A stretch of 64,000 nt of DNA. Origin: Cyclobacteriaceae bacterium (lineage in GTDB: Bacteria; Bacteroidota; Bacteroidia; Cytophagales; Cyclobacteriaceae). Below the pieces are notes generated by a model. The model did not search any database. It saw nothing but the letters and a program-made list of their open reading frames with translations, and was not told where the DNA came from. Numbering within the stretch: the stretch's first letter is position 1; the number at the start of each line of letters is the position of its first letter. This document shows positions 1 to 9,332 of the stretch, in pieces. Position numbers and translations under genes: made by a program. The DNA lies in the NCBI GenBank assembly GCA_028281285.1, contig JANQKF010000001.1, forward strand, positions 62,001 through 126,000. Direction: 5' to 3'.

Positions 1-711
1 AGGTAGAACCAATTCACCGGGTATGTCTTTTACTCGCATAATCTGGCCGGCAGCTACCGCGAAACATCTTCCTTCAAAAGCATACGATCTTGTGGCTAAT
101 TGTAACATTTCGTGCACCTTGGGCCAAACGGCAACGTGAATGTGCTCTCCTGAATCATGCATAGTTTGGCGTGTCAATGGCATCCAATGTTCCCAACAAA
201 TTAGTCCTCCTACTTTACCAAATGCAGTATCGGAAGACTTTAGTCCCGCACCATCACCAGTTCCGTAGAGGAGCTTTTCAGTATAGGTTGGCATCAGTTT
301 TCTATGGTGATTGGCTAATTCTCCTTTTTCATTCCAGGTGAGCAGTCCGTTATAGATGGTTCCATTTCCCGGCCCGGAATGGACCACTTCATTAATCCCC
401 ATGACAATCACTACACCATGTTTTTTGGCCAGTTTTCCAATGTGATTTACTTCCTTTCCTGGCACCTCCAAGCTATTGGCGTACAGCTTGGAAAACGCCT
501 GCTTAGTGGGTTTAAAGTCCCATTGGGCGTATTCATGACAGTAATCAATCCAGGCAGGATATCCGGTAAACCAGGTCTCTCCAAATACAATAACGTTGGA
601 CCCGAGGCCAGCTGCTTCATCAATCAATGCTTCTGCTTTTTCCAGGCATTTTTCCTTGTTTAGGTAAACAGGAGCATGTTGGACGATACCAATGGTGACT
701 TCTTTATTCAT
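1..711 (-). CDS. Nitrilase, C-terminus cut by window edge
   Basis: The reading frame starts at an ATG at 711 and is open to base 1, giving 237 residues with no stop; the C-terminus lies outside the window. It is a carbon-nitrogen hydrolase of the true nitrilase branch (nitrile to carboxylate plus ammonia). The catalytic triad is visible as Glu45 (FGETWFTGYP), Lys138 (HRKLMPT) and Cys172 (GGLICWEHWMPL). The CWEH-x-x-PL context is typical of aliphatic/aryl nitrilases rather than amidases. There is no signal peptide, so it is probably cytoplasmic. It has no operon partner inside the window and is separated from the flotillin gene by a terminator. The natural substrate cannot be told from the sequence. 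Confidence 0.9.
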   Translation of the reverse strand, partial: MNKEVTIGIVQHAPVYLNKEKCLEKAEALIDEAAGLGSNVIVFGETWFTGYPAWIDYCHEYAQWDFKPTKQAFSKLYANSLEVPGKEVNHIGKLAKKHGVVIVMGINEVVHSGPGNGTIYNGLLTWNEKGELANHHRKLMPTYTEKLLYGTGDGAGLKSSDTAFGKVGGLICWEHWMPLTRQTMHDSGEHIHVAVWPKVHEMLQLATRSYAFEGRCFAVAAGQIMRVKDIPGELVLP

Positions 712-760
712 AGCACGATATTAAATAATCTAATTGACTTCAAACGTCCGTTAAACAAAA

Positions 761-782
761 AAGCCGGGTTATTACCCGGCTT
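761..782 (-). terminator. Rho-independent terminator after flotillin gene
   Basis: A perfect 9-bp stem (AAGCCGGGT with its complement ACCCGGCTT, loop TATT) lies 22 bp past the flotillin stop. On the minus strand it is followed by TTTTTTGTTTAA, a typical U-tract. It ends the NfeD-flotillin transcript before the nitrilase gene. Confidence 0.85.
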
Positions 783-804
783 AATGCATTTTCAGTTTAG
801 TCGT

Positions 805-2256
805 TTATTCAGTGTCTGAATCTTCAGTGCTATCAGGGTCTTCAGCAGCTTGCTTGGCTTTTACTTCATCGGCCATTTCCTGAATTTCTTCATTTGATTT
901 ACCCTTCAGATATTCTGGCAATTGAAGTCCAGCCATATTGAACATCTCCTGTAATGGGGGAACAGATCCATACAATCCAGAAATGAAATCAGCGGTCGAA
1001 GTCTTGCCGTCTTTTCCTTTGGCTCCATTGTCCCAAACAGTGACTTTGTCAATTTTAATGTTCTTGATTGCCTCTGCTTGAAGACTTACCAATTCAGGCA
1101 ATTTATCTGCTATTAGTAGCAATACTGCATCACGAGAATTCTCTCCAGCTGCTTTAACAATTTGTTCAAGACCTTGAGCCTGTTTTGTCAATACTTCAAA
1201 AATACCTTTTGCTTCCGCTTGCTTTTTGAATAGAATAGCATCTGCTTCACCTTTAGCCTTTCGTCTGATCATTTCCGCTTCAGCCTCGGCATCGATCTCA
1301 ACTTTTTGTTTATCGATTTCGGCAGGAACTACCACATCAGCGGTTTGAGTCGCTTTGTCTCTTTCCGCTCTTGCATTTTCAGCTTCCTGTTCTGCAGCAT
1401 AGGCTTCTTCCAGTGCTTTAGCTGCCTGAACTTTTTCGGCTGCAGTGGCAATTTTTTGTGCCTCAGCTTCTTTTTCTTGTCGCAGGGCGTCTGATTGAGC
1501 GACTTTGATTTTGGCAAGGTTCTCACCTTCAATAGCACCTGCATCGGCATCTGCAACTTTAATACGCTGATCTTGAAGTGCATTGGCCTCACCAATCGAA
1601 CCATCTCTATTCTTCTCGGCCACACTTTTCTTGGCATCGTTAATTGCCTTGGCAGCGGCTTCCTTACCGAGTGCCTCAATATATCCTGACTCATCCTTGA
1701 TATCAGTGACATTCACGTTGATGAGTTTCAAACCAATCTTCTTCAATTCGGCTTCCACATTGGATGCTACATTCGCCAAAAATTTATCTCTGTTGCTGTT
1801 GATTTCTTCAATGTCCATGGTGGCTACAACTAAACGCAACTGACCGAAGATGATGTCTTTAGCTAAGTCGTGGATATTTTGCTGGGTCAATCCTAATAGT
1901 CTTTCTGCAGCGTTGTTCATTACACCTTCTTCCGTAGAAATACCAACCGTGAAACGTGAAGGTACATCAACCCTGATGTTCTGTCTACTAAGTGCATTCG
2001 TCAGGTTTACTTCAATGGAGATAGGAGTGAGGTCGAGAAAAGAGTAATCCTGGATAATTGGCCAGATGAATGCTGCACCTCCATGGATACATTTGGCAGA
2101 ACGTCCAACATCGGTTCCTTTAGCCGAACCGACTTTACCGTATACAACAAGGATTCTGTCCGAGGGACATCTTTTGTATCTTCTGAAGATACCCATCAGC
2201 ATCACGAAGACAAAGACGACCGCGGCAGCAATAATTATAATAAACGACTCACTCAT
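805..2256 (-). CDS. Flotillin-like SPFH-domain membrane scaffold protein
   Basis: 483 residues. An N-terminal membrane segment (about 5-23) is followed by a PHB/SPFH domain (about 30-200) and a long Ala/Glu/Lys-rich coiled coil (about 200-360) with the EA repeats typical of flotillins. The tail is acidic. Bacterial flotillins (FloT/FloA, YuaG) oligomerise in the membrane and organise lipid microdomains and protein complexes. The gene lies 11 bp downstream of an NfeD-like gene, the arrangement known from yuaF-yuaG in Bacillus and yqiJ-yqiK in E. coli, so the two are probably co-transcribed and interact. Family assignment is firm; the cargo is unknown. Confidence 0.93.
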   Translation of the reverse strand: MSESFIIIIAAAVVFVFVMLMGIFRRYKRCPSDRILVVYGKVGSAKGTDVGRSAKCIHGGAAFIWPIIQDYSFLDLTPISIEVNLTNALSRQNIRVDVPSRFTVGISTEEGVMNNAAERLLGLTQQNIHDLAKDIIFGQLRLVVATMDIEEINSNRDKFLANVASNVEAELKKIGLKLINVNVTDIKDESGYIEALGKEAAAKAINDAKKSVAEKNRDGSIGEANALQDQRIKVADADAGAIEGENLAKIKVAQSDALRQEKEAEAQKIATAAEKVQAAKALEEAYAAEQEAENARAERDKATQTADVVVPAEIDKQKVEIDAEAEAEMIRRKAKGEADAILFKKQAEAKGIFEVLTKQAQGLEQIVKAAGENSRDAVLLLIADKLPELVSLQAEAIKNIKIDKVTVWDNGAKGKDGKTSTADFISGLYGSVPPLQEMFNMAGLQLPEYLKGKSNEEIQEMADEVKAKQAAEDPDSTEDSDTE

Positions 2257-2267
2257 ATTGATTAGGA

Positions 2268-2849
2268 TTAATTTTTAGAAACTAACAACATATTATCATT
2301 GATAACATCTTTTACATTGACCACGGCACCCATTGGGAGATCTTCTTCGTCATCGGTAATGGCTTCTAACTCTCTCAGTGAACCTTGAACCTTGATCAAT
2401 ACTTTACCGATATTTCCTCTTCCACCCTGGATTTTTAGATAAACTTCTCCCACACCGCCTTTGGCATTGTTGATGTTCATTGTACCATCATCAGTAAGTT
2501 TGCTGAAGAAGTAAAACATTGCGGCCATCACGGTCATCATGATCAATCCACCCACTGTAGAGATGATCAGGCTCACCTCAGTACTATATCCGGAGTCAAG
2601 GGAAGCAATTCCCGCCCAGGAAAAAATGGTAAAAAACCCAATGAAGTTTTTGAGCGTGAAAAATTGAAACCCAACACCAACATCTCCTTCAACATCAAAG
2701 TCAGTATCACCACCTGCATCCACTTCACCTCCGATGAAAGTGAGTATCATTTGGATGATGAAAATCAGGGTAAATGGGATAGCCAATCCCCAGTAAATCC
2801 TGTGGATTGAGTCAAGTGTACCCCACCATTCTGAAAGGTTCGAAAACAT
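2268..2849 (-). CDS. NfeD/YuaF-like membrane protein with OB-fold tail
   Basis: 193 residues. Three hydrophobic segments (about 18-40, 66-83 and 93-114) are followed by a soluble C-terminal part (about 128-193) rich in Gly, Val and Ile. Its pattern (GGVGEVYLKI, GKVLIKV, AVVNVKDV, MLLV) fits the OB-fold domain of NfeD-type proteins. An acidic Asp/Gly loop lies between helices 1 and 2. NfeD proteins act as partners of SPFH scaffolds; the flotillin gene directly downstream supports that role. It is the short NfeD1b/YuaF type without the ClpP-like protease domain. Confidence 0.82.
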   Translation of the reverse strand: MFSNLSEWWGTLDSIHRIYWGLAIPFTLIFIIQMILTFIGGEVDAGGDTDFDVEGDVGVGFQFFTLKNFIGFFTIFSWAGIASLDSGYSTEVSLIISTVGGLIMMTVMAAMFYFFSKLTDDGTMNINNAKGGVGEVYLKIQGGRGNIGKVLIKVQGSLRELEAITDDEEDLPMGAVVNVKDVINDNMLLVSKN

Positions 2850-2979
2850 AGAATTAAAAGTTATATCAATTAAAATATCACTTTTTCTTCTACTATTCTA
2901 TTCTTTTGATGGGGTGGTGAATATAAGCTAGTGAGTGGTTGCCCCGGCTGATGGTTTCGGACAACACAGTGGTTTGGAC

Positions 2980-3762
2980 TTAATTTTTAGTTATTACAAT
3001 ATCCTCATTAATGATCTCTGAAAGCACTTTTAACTCCCCGTTTTCATAAAGCTCATTGATGGTCATAATGTCAATACTTTCGTCTTCAGGCTTCATGTTT
3101 ATGTAGTCTTGGACAAGCATTCCATTGACTCGTCTTGAGTTTATGGCTTCTCTGAAACGTAGACCCCCACCATCCGTGTGATAGAGATAGGCCATATAAT
3201 CCATGCTATAATCTTCCTTGTCGAACCAGTAAAGGAATACATCGTCAAAATCTTCACCCCCTCCTTCTTGGACAAAGGTGATTTTCACCTCATGATAGGC
3301 TTTTCCTTTAATTTCGGCTTCACCTAAGTATTCTTTGATTACCGCTGCATCATTAAGACCATAGGGGAGTCGAAAGAAATAGATTACCGAGTTTACAGAT
3401 CGTGTATAGGCAGCTCTTCTTTCTTCCGTGATTTCAGCCTCTTCATTGTTGATATACCTTATTAATCCATCGTTGTTCATTACATCATAGACAGTGGCCC
3501 CGGTACTGTCTATCTGAGTTCTGGAATATTCATACATCCCATTTTCATTTTTATAGGTGTAGTCGATATCTCGAAAGGTCAAAGTGAACTCCGCATTTCC
3601 TAACCCTTCCATCCCGTGAAAGGCAATGGAGGAATCTACTATCCTTTGAACTTCACTTTTGGGCTCCTCCTGAACTTCTTCGGAATTATTGTCTTGGTTA
3701 CCGGAGCATGCGACCAGTACGCTCAAAATGAATAGTGTCAACAATAATGACAAGTACTTCAT
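2980..3762 (-). CDS. DUF6503-type lipoprotein
   Basis: 260 residues from the ATG at 3762. This start puts a classic lipoprotein signal (MKYLSLLLTLFILSVLVAC, lipobox LVAC) at the N-terminus; an in-frame start 36 bp upstream would add a charged extension before the signal and is unlikely. After an acidic linker the mature part resembles DUF6503, a Bacteroidota family of unknown function with a beta-rich fold, beginning near SIAFHGMEGL and containing FRLPYGL and YWFDKEDY. It is predicted to sit on a periplasmic or outer-membrane face. No operon partner is evident. Confidence 0.72.
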   Translation of the reverse strand: MKYLSLLLTLFILSVLVACSGNQDNNSEEVQEEPKSEVQRIVDSSIAFHGMEGLGNAEFTLTFRDIDYTYKNENGMYEYSRTQIDSTGATVYDVMNNDGLIRYINNEEAEITEERRAAYTRSVNSVIYFFRLPYGLNDAAVIKEYLGEAEIKGKAYHEVKITFVQEGGGEDFDDVFLYWFDKEDYSMDYMAYLYHTDGGGLRFREAINSRRVNGMLVQDYINMKPEDESIDIMTINELYENGELKVLSEIINEDIVITKN

Positions 3763-3865
3763 AGATGGTTTGTTTTGGCTTTTCGAATGTACGATCATTA
3801 GAACAATAAGTTGATATCGAAGATTCCAAGCTTATTCAATTGTATTCAGTCTGACAAATTTCGTG

Positions 3866-5062
3866 TCATTTCATTCTAGTCAGAATGACCAATCCGGACA
3901 GAATGGTTAATCCGGCTATTGAGTTTATTGAGGCTTCGACATTGACTAAATCAGCAATGATTCCCGTAAGGATGGCACCAACAGCATAGCCGAGGTCGCG
4001 CCAAAGCCGAAAAACTCCTATGCTATTCGCGCGATCCATTGGATGGGTATTTTCTGCTATCGCAGCCAAAAAAGTAGGATATACCAATGCGGTGCCAATA
4101 CCAAGGACGGTACTGATTAAAATCAGAGACGATTTAGAATCTGCCATAACCAAAAGGAACAAAGCGGCTCCTTGGAGAAGCATTCCTAAAACCAATAATT
4201 TCTTTTTGGAGAAAAAATCGGCCATTGCACCTGTAAATAGCTGGCATATTCCCCAAACGGTAGGATAAACAGCAGCGATGGTTCCAATTTCCATAATGCC
4301 AAATCCCTTTGATGCCAGGAGGATAGGAAAGATACCCCACATCATCCCATCGTTGAGGTTATTCACCAACCCTGCCTGGGTAACGGATCCCAAGTTTCTA
4401 TGTTTTATACTGGTTTCCAGAAAGACATTTTGTAGCCTTGAAATTGAGCTGGATTTGGTTTCGAGGTTGACATGTTTTCTGGTGTCTCTTACCAAAAATA
4501 CGCTTCCCAAAAGTCCCATAATAGCCAGACCTAGACCTAAATAAAAAGGATAAGGCCTTAATCCATATTCATGAGCGATCCAACCCGTGAAAAATGCCAA
4601 CAGCCCAACTGCGAGATAGCCTGCTGATTCGTTGATGCCCATGGCAAGTCCCCGCTGTTTTTCACCCACCAAGTCGATTTTCATAACTACGGTACTTGAC
4701 CAGGTCAAGCCCTGATTGATTCCCAAGAGGACATTTGCGAGAATTACCCAATTCCAGTGGTTGGCGAACATGAGAATGAGAGGTACCGGTAGGCCAATCA
4801 TCCAACCAATAATCAAGAGCTTTCGTCTTCCCAACTTGTTGGCCAGCGCTCCGGTGTAATAATTGGTTACCGCTTTGACAATACCGAAGACCACAATGAA
4901 GCTGAGGATGGCGGTTTTGGCAGCAATCTCAAACTCGGTAACACCAATCTCAGGGAGAATGGATCTTTCTAACCCGACCATGCCTCCAACAAAGGCATTG
5001 ATAATTACAAGGATTGAAAATTGCCTCCAGTTTTCCTTAAGACCGAGTCGAATCTGATTCAT
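3866..5062 (-). CDS. MFS transporter
   Basis: 398 residues from the ATG at 5062, with about 12 hydrophobic segments of a major facilitator transporter. The cytoplasmic loop 2-3 signature is present as GALANKLGRRKLL, and a matching loop follows TM8 (GAMADFFSKKKLLV). A longer frame runs upstream to 5116, but that extension contains the rho-independent terminator at 5088-5108, so 5062 is the better start. Substrate is not predictable; the pattern is of a drug- or metabolite-exporter-like MFS protein. The gene stands alone. Confidence 0.87.
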   Translation of the reverse strand: MNQIRLGLKENWRQFSILVIINAFVGGMVGLERSILPEIGVTEFEIAAKTAILSFIVVFGIVKAVTNYYTGALANKLGRRKLLIIGWMIGLPVPLILMFANHWNWVILANVLLGINQGLTWSSTVVMKIDLVGEKQRGLAMGINESAGYLAVGLLAFFTGWIAHEYGLRPYPFYLGLGLAIMGLLGSVFLVRDTRKHVNLETKSSSISRLQNVFLETSIKHRNLGSVTQAGLVNNLNDGMMWGIFPILLASKGFGIMEIGTIAAVYPTVWGICQLFTGAMADFFSKKKLLVLGMLLQGAALFLLVMADSKSSLILISTVLGIGTALVYPTFLAAIAENTHPMDRANSIGVFRLWRDLGYAVGAILTGIIADLVNVEASINSIAGLTILSGLVILTRMK

Positions 5063-5087
5063 TGGAATAGCGCAACATAATGAAAAA

Positions 5088-5108
5088 AGCCATTCAATAC
5101 GAATGGCT
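5088..5108 (-). terminator. Rho-independent terminator after PD40 gene
   Basis: An 8-bp perfect stem (AGCCATTC/GAATGGCT, loop AATAC) is followed on the minus strand by TTTTTT. It lies 28 bp past the stop of the 5136-6059 gene and just upstream of the MFS start at 5062, and so also argues against a longer MFS N-terminus. Confidence 0.82.
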
Positions 5109-5135
5109 GATTGCATCTGTCGTGGTATTTAGACC

Positions 5136-6059
5136 TTACCTACGTTTCCAATAAATATCACTTCCTGCAGGGCCAGGAGAAAGGAGTTTATTCACCACGG
5201 CACTGATATCGAAAGGGTTGTTGGACCCGGAGGCGCTTTGCCCACGTTCACTGGTGAAGAATAAATACAGCCCGTCAGGTGATACAAATGGGCTATAATC
5301 AAGCCTGTTAGTATTCACCGGAGATCCAAGATTTTCCGGAGTACTCCAGCTATTGCCTTGTCTTCTGCTGAAGTAAATGTCACCACCTCCCAGGCCATCT
5401 GATCTGCCAAAACTTCCGAAGTAGATATACCGCTCTTGTGGGTCAATGAATGCATTGAACTCATCTGCAGTGGTGCTTATCACCCCGACAGGGCTGGGTG
5501 ATTGGTATTCGTTGTCGACCAATCTCGATCTCCAAATATCTTCCCCTCCTACACCTCCATCATAGGCTGCCGTATAATACAAGGTGCCATCATTCGTGAT
5601 TGAGGGATAGAACTCATTAACGGATGTATTAACGTTGTCTCCAACATCAATGGGGTCTGACCACGGACCTCCGTTTGTTCTTTCTACATAGTAGATGTCG
5701 TAATCTGCACCATCTCTTTTCGAGGAAAAAAATAAACGGTTTCCATCCGGAGCGAAGGCCGGTTCCAGGTCTTTTCTATTCCCCGAGAACGGAGCAATTT
5801 CAGGTAGAGACCAAACTCCATTTTCAAGTTTTACGAAATAGATATTCCCATCAAAACCTGCATTAAATACGGTGAAATAGATCTCTGAGCCGTCAGGTGA
5901 TATGGTGATGTCCCTTTCCCTCATGCCGGTTGAGATTATCTGAATTCCAAAGATCTCCGGTGTAAAGCTGGGTGTTGTTTGTCCAAGATATTCCTGACCA
6001 TGGAGGATAAAAGAAGTGGTAAGCAGCAGTATCGCCAACAAGTTGAATCTAAATTTCAT
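5136..6059 (-). CDS. Secreted TolB-like (PD40) beta-propeller protein
   Basis: 307 residues with a signal peptide (MKFRFNLLAILLLTTSFILHG). The rest is a repeated beta-propeller with blades ending in motifs such as SPDGSEIYFT, APDGNRLFFSS, DPQERYIYFGS and SPDGLYLFFTSE, each followed by a D-I-Y-type strand. This is the WD40-like PD40 family seen in TolB and in Bacteroidota envelope proteins; it lacks an OmpA domain. It probably binds protein or glycan in the periplasm or at the surface. The stop of the upstream lipocalin-like gene is only 4 bp away, so the two form an operon. Confidence 0.8.
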   Translation of the reverse strand: MKFRFNLLAILLLTTSFILHGQEYLGQTTPSFTPEIFGIQIISTGMRERDITISPDGSEIYFTVFNAGFDGNIYFVKLENGVWSLPEIAPFSGNRKDLEPAFAPDGNRLFFSSKRDGADYDIYYVERTNGGPWSDPIDVGDNVNTSVNEFYPSITNDGTLYYTAAYDGGVGGEDIWRSRLVDNEYQSPSPVGVISTTADEFNAFIDPQERYIYFGSFGRSDGLGGGDIYFSRRQGNSWSTPENLGSPVNTNRLDYSPFVSPDGLYLFFTSERGQSASGSNNPFDISAVVNKLLSPGPAGSDIYWKRR

Positions 6060-6063
6060 GGTG

Positions 6064-6549
6064 CTATTTGGTTAGAGTGAATAAAAAAGTGGCCGACTGT
6101 GCTCCCGTAGAGGCTTCTCTCCAGCTGTTTCCGGACTCAGTGAGTTTTTGATTGGCCACAGTAATTAGCCCTCGAGCCTCATTGTCAAGAGGTGCATTGA
6201 GGTCCACTGTTTTGATTTCCAAAGTGATCTCGGTTTCTGTTTTGGAGATGATCGGAAAGGTGAGATTTTTGTTTTCAAAATTGGCAGTGAACTGTGTTTC
6301 GTCCTCATTAATTTCCCATGCTCCGCTTCGAGAACCTCCGTCATTATAAGAAAAAGAGTCACTGGAAAAGGTGGTTTGGAGTCCGGAAACAGAAAATTGG
6401 GTCAGTTGACTACCATCGAGGTTTACAGTGATTTGGGAAAGTCTCCAAATACCATCCATTGCAGAGTTTCCCCCTCCTTCAGAGTCACCACAACTCTGAA
6501 AAGCTATCCCCAACCCTAGTAGGATGAGAAAAAAGAAAAGTCGTTTCAT
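6064..6549 (-). CDS. Lipocalin-like lipoprotein
   Basis: 161 residues with a lipoprotein signal (lipobox FQSC, Cys20). The mature part has the short beta-strand pattern of the Bacteroidota lipocalin-like families: a G-x-W start (DGIWRLSQITV), a G-x-W-E-I-N-E-D turn and E-x-T-L-E-I strands. It is the first gene of a two-gene operon with the propeller gene downstream. Function is unknown; ligand binding or an envelope-assembly role is inference. Confidence 0.65.
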   Translation of the reverse strand: MKRLFFFLILLGLGIAFQSCGDSEGGGNSAMDGIWRLSQITVNLDGSQLTQFSVSGLQTTFSSDSFSYNDGGSRSGAWEINEDETQFTANFENKNLTFPIISKTETEITLEIKTVDLNAPLDNEARGLITVANQKLTESGNSWREASTGAQSATFLFTLTK

Positions 6550-6676
6550 TTGTCTTTGTTATTTGTGTAAAAGACAAACAGGGGGCTCAGAAAGGGAAAG
6601 CAGTAGGAGTGAGATGACACTTTTTCGTGTCGGAGCCACTAATCTGAGGATAAAGTAGAATTCTCAGATGCAGAAT

Positions 6677-7126
6677 TCAATTCAGCTTTTTAGCAATTAA
6701 ATTGTCAATGGCATATTTGCCTGATCCCTTGATCACCACGATGATTCCCAGGGTTATCGCCAGAATATGAAATTCGAATCCTTCACCATATTGTGGTTGA
6801 TTGTACCAGTTCATGAAAAAATGGCCGTTAACCACAAAGTAAATTGCACCGAGCATCACCAAAATTATGCTGGCAGCCATAAACCGGGAGAACAATCCTA
6901 TGACCAGAGCAATTGCTCCAAAAAATTCAGCAATGGCCACAAGGGCAGTCATAAATGGAGGAATTCCAAACCATTGATTAAATCCATCCATTGCAGCCTG
7001 AAGCCCATGACCACCCCAGATTCCCAGGATTTTTTGAGCACCATGTGCAAAAATAACTCCACCAAGAGCGATTCTTGCGATGGTCACGGAAATATCTGGA
7101 GTAGTTCGAATTAGTTTTTTGAGCAT
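6677..7126 (-). CDS. DoxX family membrane protein
   Basis: 149 residues from the ATG at 7126. A start 33 bp further up (7159) is possible but adds residues unlike the family N-terminus. The typical DoxX features are present: the ARIALGGVIFAHGAQKI segment in TM1, a G-rich loop (GGHGLQAAMDGF), then three more hydrophobic helices with AEFFGAIALVIGLF and ending in GIIVVIKG-x-GKYAID. DoxX/DoxD-like proteins are small inner-membrane proteins tied to oxidative-stress or redox functions. Single-gene unit, divergent from the acyltransferase gene. Confidence 0.88.
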   Translation of the reverse strand: MLKKLIRTTPDISVTIARIALGGVIFAHGAQKILGIWGGHGLQAAMDGFNQWFGIPPFMTALVAIAEFFGAIALVIGLFSRFMAASIILVMLGAIYFVVNGHFFMNWYNQPQYGEGFEFHILAITLGIIVVIKGSGKYAIDNLIAKKLN

Positions 7127-7305
7127 GACTGTTCTTTTTTCTAAAATAAATTGATCCATGGGCTTTTAACAGGCCTTTCATGTAAATGGCAAGATTGAAA
7201 TGGAGCATTTCATTTTCTATTTCATAGCACTTCATTCATCGAGTTGGTAAAAATCTAGTTTAGGGAGATCCAATAATCCTTCTTTCGGTCAAAGTCAAAA
7301 CTCAC

Positions 7306-8469
7306 ATGAAGATATCTCCGAAGACAGAGCGCATTCATGCCTTAGATGCTTTGAGGGCAGTAATGATGATGCTAGGTATTGTACTGCATGCCACTGAACC
7401 CTATAGCCTTGGAACGGATGCTTTTTGGCCAAAAGATCCACATTCCAGGAGTGCTCTAATGAACTACATCTTCGGTATTATTCATGTTTTTAGGATGCCA
7501 ATATTCTTTTTGATAGCAGGCTTTTTTGGCGCCTTGCTCTACTATGAACGAGGACCAAAGAGTATGCTAAAGAATCGATTTTCGAGAGTCGTTTTGCCTT
7601 TCTTTGTATTTCTTTTGTTTCTACATCCCATTATTGTTTCTGCCTTTTCTTTTACCGAAAGTGCATTTGAAACGAAGGTGTCTCCAATCGTAACTACACT
7701 CAGTGTATTACCTCGGATAACCTACCACCTTTGGTTTTTATACTATTTAATTTTCATTACTGTGTTGTCTTTCGGACTGGCGACATGCATGAGACGGATT
7801 CCTTCTGTTTCCAGATTTGTTCAACGGTCATTCAACTGGTTGATGAGAAGGAGACTGTTTTTCATTCTTACCTTATCTATAGTGGTCTTTGCATTATTGG
7901 TGTGGATGTGGGACACTTGGATTAGCACCTCGGTTTCGTTTACTCCCAACTTACCTGTGCTGGTAGCCTACAGTGTATTCTACTTCTTTGGCTGGGTACT
8001 CTTTAAGAGTAGAGGGTTGCTGGATTCGTTTCTAAAATTTGATCGCCAATACCTTGGGTTGGCTGTTCTGGTATTTACAGGAAAAGAGATTTATCATTCG
8101 GCAATGGGAGATGTAGTATATGGGGCATTGAACGCCATTGTAGTCTGGTTTTTTGTTTTTGGGTTTATTGGGGTCTTTATGAGGATGTTCAGCAATCACT
8201 CATCTTCACTTCGATACATTTCTGATGCTTCCTATTGGGTGTATTTGATCCATTTGCCGTTGACTGGATTCATTCCCGGATTATTGGTGGATTTGCCCGT
8301 GTCGGCTTTTGTGAAATTTCTAATCGTAGTGGCGTTGACCACCGTATTTTCATTTGCTACCTACCATACATTAGTTCGAGGCACGTTTATCGGGAAATTC
8401 TTAAATGGCAGAAAGTATCCCACCAGACTCGTTAGCGAGAATGAACCAAAGGTTTCATCCCGTTTTTAG
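7306..8469 (+). CDS. Acyltransferase-3 family (OpgC-like) membrane protein
   Basis: 387 residues with about 10 membrane helices. The N-terminus has the acyltransferase-3 signature: RIHALDALRAVMMMLGIVLHATEP with the conserved Arg and catalytic-type His, then FRMPIFFLIAGFFGALLYYERG and SRVVLPF. The closest overall style is OpgC/MdoC, which succinylates periplasmic glucans, but Bacteroidota carry many such genes that modify surface glycans or lipids, so the acceptor is open. The gene ends inside the last codons of the converging LytTR gene (15-bp tail overlap). Confidence 0.84.
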   Translation: MKISPKTERIHALDALRAVMMMLGIVLHATEPYSLGTDAFWPKDPHSRSALMNYIFGIIHVFRMPIFFLIAGFFGALLYYERGPKSMLKNRFSRVVLPFFVFLLFLHPIIVSAFSFTESAFETKVSPIVTTLSVLPRITYHLWFLYYLIFITVLSFGLATCMRRIPSVSRFVQRSFNWLMRRRLFFILTLSIVVFALLVWMWDTWISTSVSFTPNLPVLVAYSVFYFFGWVLFKSRGLLDSFLKFDRQYLGLAVLVFTGKEIYHSAMGDVVYGALNAIVVWFFVFGFIGVFMRMFSNHSSSLRYISDASYWVYLIHLPLTGFIPGLLVDLPVSAFVKFLIVVALTTVFSFATYHTLVRGTFIGKFLNGRKYPTRLVSENEPKVSSRF

Positions 8470-9324
8470 CCATTTTCTGAATGCAGCGGCACGTTTTCGA
8501 CTAATTGTAATGGTCTCTGAATCGCCATTCATTGAGAGGGAGACCTCAATTTTGCCATAATCCAACGAACGAATTGAGCTTACTACTTCTTGACGTACAA
8601 TAGTCTGTCTGTTGGCTCTAAAAAAGTGAGCTGGGCTGAGGCTCTTCATTAGGTGCTCTAAAGAGTCTCCATAGGGCAGTTTCCGATGGTCACGCGTCAG
8701 GACGATAACAAGGCCTTGTTTGCTGACGGCATATAGTATTTCAGATTCTTTAATAAGATGTTGAGATCTTCCGAGTGTTAATCTTATCTGGTTCTGGACT
8801 TTCGCTCCTTCCCTTTTATCTGCCAGTGCATGCGTCTTCCAGTTCCTATAAAAGAATATTCCGATATCTATGATGGATACAAAAAAGGTTAAAGACACAA
8901 CACCAATATTGATCACGGCCATGTCACCCATGGTATAAAATCCACCATATACGAAGTACGTGATGGAAACCAAAAGGAGATTTAGCGAGATTAAAATATA
9001 AGCGAGATGTAAACCGAGTTGTACAAAAATCCGCTTCGTTACACCTGATGTCCATGGCAGTTTCTTGTCCAGTATACTCGTGATCCATCTTGTCCCGGTA
9101 AGGAGAACGGCAGCAGCTACAATAGCATTGAAGTATTCTTCTATGCTGAATGATACTAATGGGCGCTGATACTTATAGTCGAAGATGGCATTTATGGCCC
9201 AATTGCAGGAAATGCCCAGAGCAAGTACGCTCATCCAGTTCCATCGGAAGATTTTCACAATCAGTTTCCAGGCTGAAATCAACTTCGAATTGAACCAGAC
9301 TGCGTCAATTGACTTTGAAGACAT
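8455..9324 (-). CDS. Membrane-anchored LytTR DNA-binding regulator
   Basis: 289 residues. About four membrane helices (30-170) precede a C-terminal LytTR DNA-binding domain (about 190-289), with the typical EILYAVSKQGLVIVLT strands, the FRANRQTIV motif (commonly F-x-R-x-H/N-R-S-x-I/L-V) and a final ISRKRAAAFRKWL helix. This is the membrane-embedded 'LytTR without receiver' class common in Bacteroidota; the membrane part probably senses the signal. A perfect 22-bp palindrome lies 8 bp upstream of its start and may be an autoregulatory site. It lies between the acyltransferase and the copper efflux operon; a link to either is speculative. Confidence 0.85.
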   Translation of the reverse strand: MSSKSIDAVWFNSKLISAWKLIVKIFRWNWMSVLALGISCNWAINAIFDYKYQRPLVSFSIEEYFNAIVAAAVLLTGTRWITSILDKKLPWTSGVTKRIFVQLGLHLAYILISLNLLLVSITYFVYGGFYTMGDMAVINIGVVSLTFFVSIIDIGIFFYRNWKTHALADKREGAKVQNQIRLTLGRSQHLIKESEILYAVSKQGLVIVLTRDHRKLPYGDSLEHLMKSLSPAHFFRANRQTIVRQEVVSSIRSLDYGKIEVSLSMNGDSETITISRKRAAAFRKWLKTG

Positions 9325-9332
9325 AGGCTTTC

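Noticed and set aside
1329-1712. Open frame of 127 codons on the minus strand inside the flotillin gene
   Set aside because: Shifted-frame shadow of the coiled-coil region; basic low-complexity product, no domain.
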